This document shows positions 54,570-63,097 of a DNA stretch of 64,000 bases, one piece after another. The first letter of the stretch is position 1; every line of letters begins with the position of its first letter. The stretch is taken from positions 496,001-560,000 of the forward strand of contig NZ_JAQQFV010000002.1 of NCBI RefSeq assembly GCF_029675105.1. Direction: 5' to 3'. The DNA comes from Nocardia anocheti (GTDB taxonomy: Bacteria; Actinomycetota; Actinomycetes; Mycobacteriales; Mycobacteriaceae). Under the pieces are notes generated by a model, which was not told the origin of the DNA, did not search any database, and saw nothing but the letters and a program-made list of their open reading frames with translations. The translations under genes and the position numbers were made by a program.

Positions 54570-54953
54570 TCAGCGTCGGGCGACACGCAGGGCCGCGACC
54601 ACCAGCGGGATCTGCAGCGGCAGGCGGGCCAGCACACCGGCCTTGAACACCGGCGACGCCTTCGGATTGCCGACGACGTCGACCGCCATCTGGATATTGG
54701 CCGGGAAGACGCCGACGAACAGGCCAGCGGCCAGCCAGCCACCGAGGCGGCGGGTGCGCGGCACGGCCAGCGCCGTGGCCACGCCGACCTCGGCGACACC
54801 CGAGGCGTAGGTGTAGGTCCTGGCTTCGCCGGGCAGCTTCGGCGGAACGATGCCGTCGAACAGTTTCGGTGCGATGAAATGCAGGGCGCCGACGAGGAAC
54901 AGCAGGCCGCTCAGCCAGGAATGGACGCGGCTCCGGGGCGATTCATTGCTCAC
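54570..54953 (-). CDS. DoxX-like membrane protein
   Basis: A 127-residue protein with four membrane segments. LLFLVGALHFIAPKLFDGIVPP and YASGVAEVGVATAL are typical of DoxX-like proteins, often tied to redox or quinone metabolism. GTG 54953 is chosen. Confidence 0.8.
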   Translation of the reverse strand: MSNESPRSRVHSWLSGLLFLVGALHFIAPKLFDGIVPPKLPGEARTYTYASGVAEVGVATALAVPRTRRLGGWLAAGLFVGVFPANIQMAVDVVGNPKASPVFKAGVLARLPLQIPLVVAALRVARR

Positions 54954-55020
54954 GCCCGCCAGCCTAGCCCGCGGCGCCACCGGGTCGTCCGGCCCGCGTC
55001 CGGGCCGGACGACCGGCGAT

Positions 55021-55851
55021 CTAGCGGGCGGCGAGGACCGCGGCGGCGGGGGTGGCCGGGCGGCCGAGCAGCGCGGCCAGCTCGCCGGTGGTGACCTCGA
55101 GCAGGCCAGCGGCGATGCCGGTGTCGGCGTCGGCCAGGACCGCGGCGTGCTCGGCGTCCAGGCCAGCCGCGCGCAGGGCGGCGGCGTAGTCGGCCTCGGC
55201 GAGGTTCTCGTAGCGGACTCCGGCGCCGATGGCGGCTGCGAGCTCCGGGCCGGTCAGCGCCTCGTCGCCGCCGAGTTCGTAGACGCGGCCCGCGTGCCCG
55301 TCACCGGTGAGGACGCGGGCCGCGGCCTCGGCGTAGTCGGCGCGGCTGGCACCGGAGACGCGCCCCTCGCCCAGCGCGCCGTGGAAGATGCCCGTCGCCG
55401 CGGCGGCCGTGGCCGCGCCCGCGTAGTTCTCCCAGTACCAGCTGTTGCGCAGCAGGACCGTCGGCACGCTCGCGGTAGCGAGGACCTCCTCGGTGCCGCG
55501 ATGTTCGCCCGCCAGGATCATCGGGTTCGCGTCGGCGCGCGGGATGCTGGTGTAGGCGAGCAGTTCGACGCCCGCGCGTTCGGCGGCGCGGATGACATTG
55601 GTGTGCTGGGTGATTCGCGCGCCGAATTCGTTGCCCGAGATGAGCAGTACCCGGTCGACACCGGCGAGCGCGGCGTCGAGGGCGGCCGGGTCGTCGTAGG
55701 ACGCCTGCCGGATCTCGGCCCCGCGAGCGGCCAGGTCGGCCACCTTCGACGGGTCGCGCACGATGGCCACCGGCCGTTCGCCCGCGTCCACCAGGGCTTC
55801 GACGACGAGCCTGCCGAGTTGTCCACTCGCTCCGGTCACCGCGACGGTCAT
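55021..55851 (-). CDS. NmrA-type NAD(P)H-binding oxidoreductase (QorB-like)
   Basis: A 276-residue atypical SDR: TVAVTGASGQLGRLVVEAL at residues 2-20, VLLISGNEFGARITQHTNVI and ELLAYTSIPRADANPM. This is the pattern of QorB/YtfG NAD(P)H:quinone oxidoreductase. GGAGGTAG stands immediately before ATG 55851. Divergent from an HxlR regulator (YtfH/QorR-like), as ytfG is in E. coli. Confidence 0.88.
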   Translation of the reverse strand: MTVAVTGASGQLGRLVVEALVDAGERPVAIVRDPSKVADLAARGAEIRQASYDDPAALDAALAGVDRVLLISGNEFGARITQHTNVIRAAERAGVELLAYTSIPRADANPMILAGEHRGTEEVLATASVPTVLLRNSWYWENYAGAATAAAATGIFHGALGEGRVSGASRADYAEAAARVLTGDGHAGRVYELGGDEALTGPELAAAIGAGVRYENLAEADYAAALRAAGLDAEHAAVLADADTGIAAGLLEVTTGELAALLGRPATPAAAVLAAR

Positions 55852-55883
55852 GACTACCTCCACTGCTCTACTTTTACCATGCA

Positions 55884-55898
55884 CTAACTATTAGTTAG
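55884..55898. promoter_or_regulatory. Probable HxlR operator for the QorB-like pair
   Basis: A perfect 15-base palindrome CTAACTA-T-TAGTTAG centred between the divergent starts at 55851 and 55946. The AT-rich sequence stands out from the local GC-rich DNA. HxlR proteins bind palindromes of this sort. Confidence 0.72.
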
Positions 55899-55945
55899 CA
55901 CTATGCCTTCAGTAGGTACTTCGGTCAAGTGAGTACGATGTGGGC

Positions 55946-56362
55946 ATGAGCGAGCGCGTCGAGGAGGCCGATCCCGGGTTGGAGGCCGATCCCGGGTTGG
56001 AGGCCGATGTCTTCGCCCGTGATTGCGCGTCGCGGGCGGTGTTGCACAACGTCACCGGGCGGTGGGGCGTGCTCGCCCTGGTCGCCCTGCGCGAGGGTGC
56101 CTACCGGTTCAGCGCGCTACGACGGCGGGTCGACGGTGTGAGCGAACGCATGCTCTCGCAGACCCTGCAGGCGCTCGAACGCGACGGGATGGTGCATCGG
56201 GAGGTGCTCGAGGCCATTCCGCCCCGCGTGGAGTACACCCTCACCGAGCTGGGCGCCGAGGTCGCCGAGCGGCTGGAGGCGTTGATCGTGGTGCTGGAGT
56301 CGAATATCGACGTCATCGGGGCGGCGCAGGCGGCCTACCAGCCGCGCCACGCCGCCGACTAG
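55946..56362 (+). CDS. HxlR-family regulator (QorR-like)
   Basis: A 138-residue winged-helix protein with a single Cys in DVFARDCASRAVL just before the helix (about residue 26), the position of the redox Cys in QorR/HypR. HTH: GVLALVALREGAYRFSALRRRV; wing: RVEYTLTELGAEVAE. ATG 55946 or GTG 55940 could be the start. The N-terminus has a tandem EADPGL repeat. It converges on the deacetylase gene with four bases between. Confidence 0.9.
   Translation: MSERVEEADPGLEADPGLEADVFARDCASRAVLHNVTGRWGVLALVALREGAYRFSALRRRVDGVSERMLSQTLQALERDGMVHREVLEAIPPRVEYTLTELGAEVAERLEALIVVLESNIDVIGAAQAAYQPRHAAD
55964..56009 (+). repeat. 2.5-copy tandem 18-base repeat within the HxlR gene
   Basis: The 18-base unit GAGGCCGATCCCGGGTTG occurs at 55964-55981 and 55982-55999 with a ten-base partial third copy (one mismatch at its last base). 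It encodes Glu-Ala-Asp-Pro-Gly-Leu twice and then Glu-Ala-Asp. The copies are identical at DNA level, so the duplication is recent or unstable. Confidence 0.9.
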
Positions 56363-56366
56363 ACGG

Positions 56367-57065
56367 TCATCCGGCGGCGAGCAGGCCGGAGACGGTGGTG
56401 AAGCGATAGCCCTGGGCGCGCAGACCGGTGACGATATCGGCGAGGGCGTCGAGACCGGTGGTGCCGTGCATCAGGTGCAGCAGGATGATCGAGCCGGGCC
56501 GGGTGTTCGCGAGGGTATCGGCGACGATGGCCTCGCGGCTCGCGCCACCCGCGGAATCGGGTTCGACATCCCAGGTCACCGAGGTGCGGTCGTGGTCGGC
56601 CAGGTAGTGCGGCAACGTCCACAGTTTCTTGCCGTAGGGCGGGCGGAAGGTGATCGGGCCCTGGAATCCGGTGCGGCGGATCTCGGCGTCGGTGTTCTCG
56701 ATCTCGGCGCGCACGGTGTCCTCGGAGACGAAGATCATCCGATGGTGCGAATAGGAGTGGTTGCCGATCTCGTGGCCCGCCGCCGCGATGGCCGCACCGT
56801 ATTCCGGATGCGCGGCCAGGTCGCCGCCGACCAGGTAGAAGGTGCCGGGCACCTGGAGTTCGGCGAGGGTGCGCAGGATTTCGGGGGTGCGCGCGGTCGG
56901 CCCGTCGTCGAAGGTGAGAGCGACCAGCTTCTCGTTCGTCTCGACCCGATCCACCAGCCGCCCCGCGACCTGATACGTCCGCGAATTCATCAGCACATAG
57001 AGCCCGGCGCACACCGCCACCACCACGACGACACCGACGACCGCACCGATCAACCACTTACGCAC
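56367..57065 (-). CDS. Polysaccharide deacetylase (NodB domain), membrane-anchored
   Basis: A 232-residue protein with an N-terminal membrane helix (residues about 5-25) and an extracellular NodB domain. Motif 1 is ALTFDDGPTART, motif 2 NHSYSHHRM (metal His), motif 3 FRPPYGKK; DVEPDSAGG and LLHLMHG follow. Likely removes acetyl groups from cell-wall polymers. GTG 57065 is chosen; a TATACA hexamer ends five bases upstream and no ribosome site is seen. Located next to an L,D-transpeptidase, which suggests joint action on peptidoglycan. Confidence 0.88.
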   Translation of the reverse strand: MRKWLIGAVVGVVVVVAVCAGLYVLMNSRTYQVAGRLVDRVETNEKLVALTFDDGPTARTPEILRTLAELQVPGTFYLVGGDLAAHPEYGAAIAAAGHEIGNHSYSHHRMIFVSEDTVRAEIENTDAEIRRTGFQGPITFRPPYGKKLWTLPHYLADHDRTSVTWDVEPDSAGGASREAIVADTLANTRPGSIILLHLMHGTTGLDALADIVTGLRAQGYRFTTVSGLLAAG

Positions 57066-57088
57066 ACTGCTGTATACCGCAGATCGGG

Positions 57089-57577
57089 TTAGGGGATCAC
57101 CTGGGTGATGTCGCCCGGCTTCAAGTAGTCGAAGAAGCGGTGGGCGCCGTCCTCGGTCATTCGGACGCAACCGTGCGATTTCGAGTCGACCGGGCCCACG
57201 TGGAAGGCCATGTCACCGTTGAAGAAGGTGGCCCAGCGCATCGGGGCATTGTGCATGGTGCTCCAGTGGAATTCCCGCTTGAAGGAAATCCGGGTCACCG
57301 CGGGCGGCGTCTCGAATCCGGGCATTCCGTGCGAGATCGGGGTCGGGCCGAAGATCACCCGGCCGTTGTCCACCAGCCACGCCTCGTTCGTCGAGAGCCG
57401 CAGGCACGCCTTGGCCTCCACCACCGGGCACGGCGAGGCCGTCGGAACCACCGAGGGAACGCCCGGAATATCGGGGCCACCAGGGAAAAGGGGTTCGGCC
57501 ATCGCGGGCGCCATGCTGCCGAATCCGGCCACCGCGACCAGCGCCGCCACACGTGCCATCACACCGAGAATGCGCAT
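57089..57577 (-). CDS. Secreted L,D-transpeptidase (YkuD)
   Basis: A 162-residue protein with a signal peptide (cleavage at AMA-E near residue 28) and a YkuD domain. The catalytic motif HVGPVDSKSHGCVRM gives His126, His135 and Cys137. It lacks the Ig-like domains of the larger mycobacterial LdtMt proteins, so it is of the small single-domain class. Forms 3-3 peptidoglycan cross-links or attaches proteins in the cell wall. Confidence 0.92.
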   Translation of the reverse strand: MRILGVMARVAALVAVAGFGSMAPAMAEPLFPGGPDIPGVPSVVPTASPCPVVEAKACLRLSTNEAWLVDNGRVIFGPTPISHGMPGFETPPAVTRISFKREFHWSTMHNAPMRWATFFNGDMAFHVGPVDSKSHGCVRMTEDGAHRFFDYLKPGDITQVIP

Positions 57578-57718
57578 CGGGTACTTGCCTCTCTGTACTC
57601 ACGAGATCAGGTCAAGCGACTATCAAGCGAACGAAAGAGCTGCCCAGAATCATGAGCTATAGAAGGCGATTCACCAAATCAACGCCCGTAATTTGGCCGA
57701 AAAGAAATACACGACGAA

Positions 57719-57747
57719 GGGGCGGCCGCAATGCGACCGCCCCTTTT
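57719..57747. terminator. Hairpin downstream of lpd
   Basis: An 11-base stem with one mismatch (GGGGCGGCCGC with GCGACCGCCCC), three-base loop, and TTTT on the plus strand. It lies 17 bases beyond the end of the leftward lpd gene. On the minus strand it lacks a T run, so it acts as a stem-only terminator for lpd; read rightwards it has the canonical form but no gene precedes it. Confidence 0.65.
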
Positions 57748-57763
57748 CGGTGTCTTCGTCCAC

Positions 57764-59167
57764 TCAGAAGTTGATCATGTGGCCCGCGAGGCCGTGGATG
57801 GCTTCCTGGAGCGCCTCGCTCAGGGTGGGGTGGGTGTGGACGTTGCGCGCGAGCTCGTTGACGGTGAGGTCCCACTTCTGGGCCAGGGTCAGCTCGGGCA
57901 GCAGCTCGGAGACGTCGGGGCCGATGAGGTGGCCGCCGATGAGTTCACCGTGGGTCTGATCGGCGATGAGCTTGACGAAACCGGTCGGGTCGCCCAGGCC
58001 GTGCGCCTTGCCGTTGGCGGTGAACGGGAAGGTCGCGACCTTCACGTCGTAGCCCTCGTCGCGGGCCTGCTGCTCGGTGAGGCCGAAGCTGGCGACCTGC
58101 GGCTGGCAGAAGGTGGCGCGCGGCATGAACCGGTAGTCGCCCAGCGGCAGGGTCTCCGCGCCGCCGATGGTCTCGGCCGCGACCACGCCCTGCGCCTCGG
58201 CCACGTGGGCCAGCTGCAGCTTGGCGGTGACGTCACCGATCGCGTAGATGTGCTCCACATTGGTGCGCATGTTGTCGTCGATCGCGATGGCGCCGCGGTC
58301 GGTGAGCTCGACCCCGGTGGTCTCCAGGCCGTAGCCCTCGACGCGGGGCGCGAAGCCGACGGCCTGCAGCACCTTGTCGACGGTGACGGTCTCGATCGCG
58401 CCGGACTTGTTGTCCTTGATCTGGACGGTGACCTTGGAGCCGTCGTCGTCGATCGACTGCACGGCCGCACCGGTGGTGATGGTGATGCCGAGCTTCTTGT
58501 ACTGCTTGGTGATCTCCTTGGAGACGTCGACATCCTCGTTGGGCAGCGCCCGGTCGAGGAATTCGACGATCCGCACGTCGACGCCGTAGTTCTTGAGAAC
58601 GTAGGCGAACTCCATGCCGATGGCGCCCGCGCCGACGATCAGGATCGAGCCCGGCAGCTCGCGGGTGAGGATCTGCTCCTCGTAGGTCACGACGTTGTCG
58701 GAGAGCTGGGTGCCCGGCAGCAGCTTGGTGGTGGTGCCGGTGGCGATGATGACGTTGTCGAACGTGATCGCCTCGGTGCCGCCCTTGGTGAGGGCGACAT
58801 CGATCGAGTTCGGGCCGGTGAAGGTGCCCAGACCGTCGAACTCGTCGATCTTGTTCTTCTTCATCAGGAAGTGCACGCCCTTGACGCGCCCGTCGGCCAC
58901 CTTGCGGCTGCGGTCGAAGGCGGCGCCGAAGTCGAAGCTGACCTCACCGGAGATGCCGAAGGTCTTGGCTTCCTTGTGGAAAATGTGGGCCAGTTCGGCG
59001 TTGCGCAGCAGTGCCTTGGACGGGATGCAGCCCACGTTCAGGCACACGCCACCCCAGTATTTCTGCTCGACAATCGCTGTTCGCAGGCCGAGTTGAGCGG
59101 CACGGATCGCGGCGACATATCCGCCGGGACCAGCGCCGAGAACGACGACATCGTAGTGGGAAGTCAC
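57764..59167 (-). CDS. lpd: Dihydrolipoamide dehydrogenase
   Basis: A 467-residue FAD disulfide oxidoreductase. [17 protein letters not shown] binds [19 protein letters not shown] carries the redox pair Cys42 and Cys47, [14 protein letters not shown] binds NAD, and [14 protein letters not shown] the C-terminal catalytic His. It serves as E3 of pyruvate and oxoglutarate dehydrogenases, and in mycobacteria also of the peroxynitrite reductase system. Homologous by position to lpdC, a neighbour of ramB in M. tuberculosis. Confidence 0.96.
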   Translation of the reverse strand: MTSHYDVVVLGAGPGGYVAAIRAAQLGLRTAIVEQKYWGGVCLNVGCIPSKALLRNAELAHIFHKEAKTFGISGEVSFDFGAAFDRSRKVADGRVKGVHFLMKKNKIDEFDGLGTFTGPNSIDVALTKGGTEAITFDNVIIATGTTTKLLPGTQLSDNVVTYEEQILTRELPGSILIVGAGAIGMEFAYVLKNYGVDVRIVEFLDRALPNEDVDVSKEITKQYKKLGITITTGAAVQSIDDDGSKVTVQIKDNKSGAIETVTVDKVLQAVGFAPRVEGYGLETTGVELTDRGAIAIDDNMRTNVEHIYAIGDVTAKLQLAHVAEAQGVVAAETIGGAETLPLGDYRFMPRATFCQPQVASFGLTEQQARDEGYDVKVATFPFTANGKAHGLGDPTGFVKLIADQTHGELIGGHLIGPDVSELLPELTLAQKWDLTVNELARNVHTHPTLSEALQEAIHGLAGHMINF

Positions 59168-59274
59168 GTCACCGAGCCTAACTCTGTTTCGGGGAGTTCA
59201 CCCACCCGTCCCCCACTTCGGTGAGATGCGCGCACGCCCGCCTCCCGCGCCGTCTCGCCGGTACGCTCGAGACC

Positions 59275-59946
59275 GTGACCGGCCGGGCGATCAGCGAGAC
59301 GACCGCCGCCCGCACCGACTCTCCCGGCCCGGTCGTGCCGGGTGACGATCCGCTCGCCGCGGGTATCGGCAGCAGGCTCGACGGCACGGTGTCGACACAC
59401 CTGGTCCGGCTGCTACTGCGAGCCGCACGCGAGGCGGGCGTGGCCGAGTCGGAACTCGCCCGCGTGCCAGGCACCGGCGAGCTGGTGTTGCGGGGTGAGC
59501 TGAACCGGATTCCGATGCGGTCACTGATCCGACTGTGGGAGCTGATCGCGCAGACCCGGCCGGGCGCCGGTTCGGGGGCCGCGATCGCCGCCGAGGCGAG
59601 TCTGGGCACCCTCGACACCTGGGACTATCTGGTGACCACCGGTCCGACCCTGGCCGACTCACTGCGCGCCGCCCAGCCCTATCACCGCCTGGTCACCGCC
59701 GCCGCCGAAGGTTTCGACCTGTCCGGTGAGGGCGAACTCACCATCGGCTACCGCACCTCGGCCGACGATCCGGCCGTCACCTCGGTGGTCAACGAGTACG
59801 TGCTGGCCTACTACCTGCGCCGTGCCCGCGAGGCCACCGGCCGACCGCTCGCCCCGACCCGGGTGCGTTTCGGTCACCGCGCTCCGGTCGACCGCTCCGG
59901 CCTGGTCACCGTCTTCGGCACGGACGACATCGAATTCGACGCGCTC
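59275..59946 (+). pseudogene. AraC-family regulator remnant, DNA-binding domain deleted
   Basis: About 222 residues of the N-terminal arabinose-binding-type domain of an AraC regulator remain: IGSRLDGTVSTHLVRLLLRAAREAG to FGTDDIEFDAL. The C-terminal helix-turn-helix (about 100 residues) is gone: at about 59941-59950 the sequence changes into the N-terminus of an oxidoreductase in another frame. The original frame runs on to 60147 as unrelated sequence, so any product would lack DNA binding. GTG 59275 is a likely original start. Confidence 0.8.
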
Positions 59947-60703
59947 GGCCGAACGGAGCTCCGATCGCGTCGGACTTCGCCCTCGTCGACCGCGCGCTGC
60001 CCGCACTCGCCGATGGGCAGATCCTGGTGCGCAACACCTGGATGTCGGTCGACCCGTACATGCGCGGCCGCATGGACGACGCGGAGTCCTACATCCCTGC
60101 GTTCGAACTCGGTGCGGCACTGGACGGTTCGGCCGTCGGCGAGGTGATCGCCTCCCGCTCGGCCGACATCGCGGTCGGCACCACGGTCTCGCACTTCGCG
60201 GGCTGGCGTGAACACGCGGTCATCGACGCGGCGACCGCCACCCCGGTCGATCCGGAACTGGCTGCCCCACAGCACTTCCTGGGAGCACTCGGCACCACCG
60301 GCCTCACGGCCTACGCCGCCCTCACCGAGATCGCCCCGGTCCGCCCCGGCGACACGGTGTTCGTCTCGGCGGCGGCGAACACCTGAAAGTCGCCATCGAA
60401 GCCATGAACCCGCACGGCCGGATCGCCCTGGTCGGCGCCATCAGCGGCTACAACGGCGACACCGCCCAGCCCCGACCGGACCTCTACCTCGCCGCCACGA
60501 AAGAGGTCACCCTGCGCGGCATGCTCGTGACCAGCCACTTCCCGATCTTCGGCGACTACATCGCCAAGGCGGCCACCTGGCTCGCCGACGGCACCCTGCG
60601 CACCACCGAGACCATCTACGACGGCCTCGACCAGGCCCCCGCCGCCCTCCTCGGCGTCCTCACCGGTGCCAATACCGGCAAGATGCTCGTCCGCCTGGCC
60701 TAG
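59943..60703 (+). pseudogene. NADP-dependent MDR oxidoreductase remnant (prostaglandin reductase-like), double deletion
   Basis: The first part (frame of 59946-60386) starts at RPNG and runs to VFVSAAANT then stop; it lacks the initiator Met and the first ten or so residues. The second part (frame of 60374-60703) starts GGEHLKVAIEAMNPHGRIAL and runs to the normal C-terminus. The Rossmann core between them, roughly 80-90 residues, is missing. The join lies in a GGCGGCG at 60371-60377 and shifts the frame. A start at 60027 or 60404 could give fragments only, so the gene is dead. Confidence 0.88.
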
Positions 60704-60712
60704 GAATCGAGA

Positions 60713-61681
60713 TCACGGTCGCCAGACCTGCGCGGCGATGCGGGCGAAGTTGCCGCCGAAGAGGGCGGCGCGTTCGGTGGGGGTGAAACCGCGGTCGGCG
60801 AGCTGGGCGTCCAGGCCGGGGACGTCGGATTGGCCGAGGAGGTCCTCGGGTGGGGTCCACTGCAGGGGACCCCACGCGGTGTACGCCTCGGAGAACGCCT
60901 CCGGGGTGTCGCGGATCTCGTCGTTGAACTGCTGGCCGTCGAAGGAGTAGTCCGAGCCGATGCCGACATGGTCGATGCCGACCAGGTCGACGCCGTAACG
61001 GATGTGGTCGGCCATGGCCGAGACGCGGGCGGAGCGGTCGACGGGGTCGTTGTGCCCCAGAAAGATTCCCACGCCGTTGATGCCGATCACTCCGCCGGTC
61101 GCCGCGCAGGCGCGGGCCTGGTCGTCGGTGATATTGCGCGGATGTTCCCACAGGGCAGCGAAATTGGAGTGGCTGTAGATCATCGGGGCGGCGGTATGGG
61201 TGGACAGGTCCAGGCCGGTGCGGCGCGAAGTGTGCGAGCCGTCGGCGAACATGCCGACCTCGTTGAGCTTGCGCACCAAGTCTTTTCCGTAGCCGGTGAG
61301 GCCGGTGTCCTCGGTGTCGAGACAGCCGCAGCCCGCCGGATTGGCGTGGTTGTAGGTGGGCCCCAGCGAGCGCACACCCAGGGAGTAGAAGAGTTCGACA
61401 TTGTCGAGATCACCGTCGAGCGGTGCCGAATCCTCCAGGTCGAAGGCCAGCGAGAGCACGTCGGGATCGCCGATCCGCTCGGCGGTCTCGACGAGACGGA
61501 AGCGAGGATCGGCGGCGGCCTCGGCGCGGAACTGGTGCAGCAGCGCCAGCGAATCCGCCTTGCGCTGCGGCGAGTAGCCCACGTTCACCGACAGATAGGA
61601 CCCGAGCGGGTACCTGGCCAGCTCCGCGATCCGGGCCGTGTGCCGCAGCGGCAGACAGCAGTGCTGCTCCCAGAGGAACAC
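60713..61681 (-). CDS. Membrane-dipeptidase (peptidase M19) family protein
   Basis: A 322-residue renal-dipeptidase-like enzyme. LAFDLEDSAPLDG holds the metal-binding acidic residue (about 121), SLGPTYNHAN, MFADGSHTSRRTGLD (metal His), IYSHSNFAAL and GIDHVGIGSDYSFDG follow as in the family. GTG 61681 is chosen because a purine-rich GGAAGGGG precedes it; the longer frame would cross the divergent promoter of 61818. The N-terminal metal His-x-Asp is represented by EQHCCLPL, so activity or substrate may differ. Confidence 0.78.
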   Translation of the reverse strand: MFLWEQHCCLPLRHTARIAELARYPLGSYLSVNVGYSPQRKADSLALLHQFRAEAAADPRFRLVETAERIGDPDVLSLAFDLEDSAPLDGDLDNVELFYSLGVRSLGPTYNHANPAGCGCLDTEDTGLTGYGKDLVRKLNEVGMFADGSHTSRRTGLDLSTHTAAPMIYSHSNFAALWEHPRNITDDQARACAATGGVIGINGVGIFLGHNDPVDRSARVSAMADHIRYGVDLVGIDHVGIGSDYSFDGQQFNDEIRDTPEAFSEAYTAWGPLQWTPPEDLLGQSDVPGLDAQLADRGFTPTERAALFGGNFARIAAQVWRP

Positions 61682-61817
61682 CGGATACCACCCCTTCCTC
61701 GTTCGTGACCCGTCATCGTACGTTTCGCGATGGACCCGGTACCGGATCGACGCTAACGCGATGTCGCGTCTGTCCGATCTATCAATGACTAGATCTCCTG
61801 CCCGAAGGCGGTGCGAC

Positions 61818-62348
61818 ATGCGTCGCTTGCTGATTCTGTTCGCCTCGCTCGCGCTCGGCGCGGGCCTGTGGACCGCTCCGGCCGCGGCCGCCCCGGCCTC
61901 CTGCGGACTCACCTGGGGCTCGCTGGACAAGGCGGCGCCCACCTATGCCCGCGCCACCGTCACCGCGGTGCGCGCGGGCAGGCACGACTGCTTCGACCGG
62001 CTCGTGGTCGATCTCAGCGGTCCGGTCGGCGGCTATCACGTCGGCTATGTAGACACCGTCACCATGGACGGTTCCGGCCAGGTCGTCCCGCTGCGCGGCG
62101 GCGCCTTCCTGCACGTGACGGTCCAGGCACCCGCCTACGACGACGCGGGCAATGCCACTTTCCGGCCCGCCCGGCCGGGCGAAGTGGTGGACGTGGACGG
62201 CTACCAGAGCTTCCGTCAGGTCGCCTGGGCCGGATCGTTCGAGGGCAGAACCGGTTTCGGGCTCGGCGTACGCGCCCGGCTGCCGTTCCGGGTGCTGGTC
62301 CTGGACAACCCCGCCCGCCTGGTGGTCGACGTCGCGCACGCCTGGTGA
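61818..62348 (+). CDS. Secreted AMIN-like domain protein
   Basis: A 176-residue protein with a signal peptide (cleavage near PAAAA, residue 25) and a beta-rich domain CGLTWGSLDKAAP, CFDRLVVDLSGPVGGYHVGYVD, and FRVLVLDNPARLVVDVAH. This is typical of AMIN-like exported proteins in actinobacteria that are thought to bind cell-envelope glycans. Two Cys may pair. Converges on narI with one base between. Confidence 0.82.
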   Translation: MRRLLILFASLALGAGLWTAPAAAAPASCGLTWGSLDKAAPTYARATVTAVRAGRHDCFDRLVVDLSGPVGGYHVGYVDTVTMDGSGQVVPLRGGAFLHVTVQAPAYDDAGNATFRPARPGEVVDVDGYQSFRQVAWAGSFEGRTGFGLGVRARLPFRVLVLDNPARLVVDVAHAW

Positions 62349-62349
62349 C

Positions 62350-63096
62350 TCACCAGCCCGGCCGCTGCGGCCGCGAACCGACGAGTTCGTCCGGCTTGGC
62401 GCTCTGGCGCGACCGGTAGACGATGTAGGGCCGGTAGAAGTAGCTCAGCGGCGCGCTGAAGGCGTGCACCAACCGGGTGAACGGCCACAGCGCGAACAGC
62501 GTGAGCGCGATCATCACGTGGATGTGGAACGACAGCGGGGCCTGGGCCATCAGGTCACCGCGCGGCTGGAGAATCCAGATCGAACGGAACCACGGTGACA
62601 CCGTCTCGCGGTAGTTGTGCTCCGGACCGATCGCCCCGGAGCCGATCAACGTGGTCGCCAGCCCGGTGACCAGCGCGCAGACCAACACCAGGTACATGAT
62701 CTTGTCGTTGAGGGTGGTCGCGGTGAACACCGGTCCATTGCGGCGGCGCCGGTAGATGAGCAGGGCGATGCCGGTGAGCGTGGCCACGCCCGCGATGCTG
62801 CCCAGCACGATGGCCTGGATGTGATAGACGTGCTGGCTGATGCCGATGGCGTCGGTCCAGGACTCCGGGATGACCAGGCCGATGATGTGCCCGACGATCA
62901 CCACCAGCATCCCGTAGTGGAACAGCGGGCTGGCGATACGCAGCACCTTGCTCTCGTAGAGCTGCGAGGAACGGGTGGTCCAGCCGAACTTGTCGTAGCG
63001 GTAGCGCCACCAGGTGCCGACGATCAGGATCGCCAGGCTCACATACGGGATGATGTCCCAGAAGATCTCGCCCGCCGAGACACTGTCTGCGTCCAT
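62350..63096 (-). CDS. narI: Respiratory nitrate reductase gamma subunit
   Basis: A 248-residue diheme cytochrome b with five membrane helices. Heme-ligand His appear in SPLFHYGMLVVIVGHIIG (about residues 59-70) and SFHIHVMIALTLFALWPFTRLVH. Takes electrons from menaquinol and passes them to NarH. Starts one base after narJ, in the leftward order narH-narJ-narI. Confidence 0.95.
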   Translation of the reverse strand: MDADSVSAGEIFWDIIPYVSLAILIVGTWWRYRYDKFGWTTRSSQLYESKVLRIASPLFHYGMLVVIVGHIIGLVIPESWTDAIGISQHVYHIQAIVLGSIAGVATLTGIALLIYRRRRNGPVFTATTLNDKIMYLVLVCALVTGLATTLIGSGAIGPEHNYRETVSPWFRSIWILQPRGDLMAQAPLSFHIHVMIALTLFALWPFTRLVHAFSAPLSYFYRPYIVYRSRQSAKPDELVGSRPQRPGW

Positions 63097-63097
63097 G

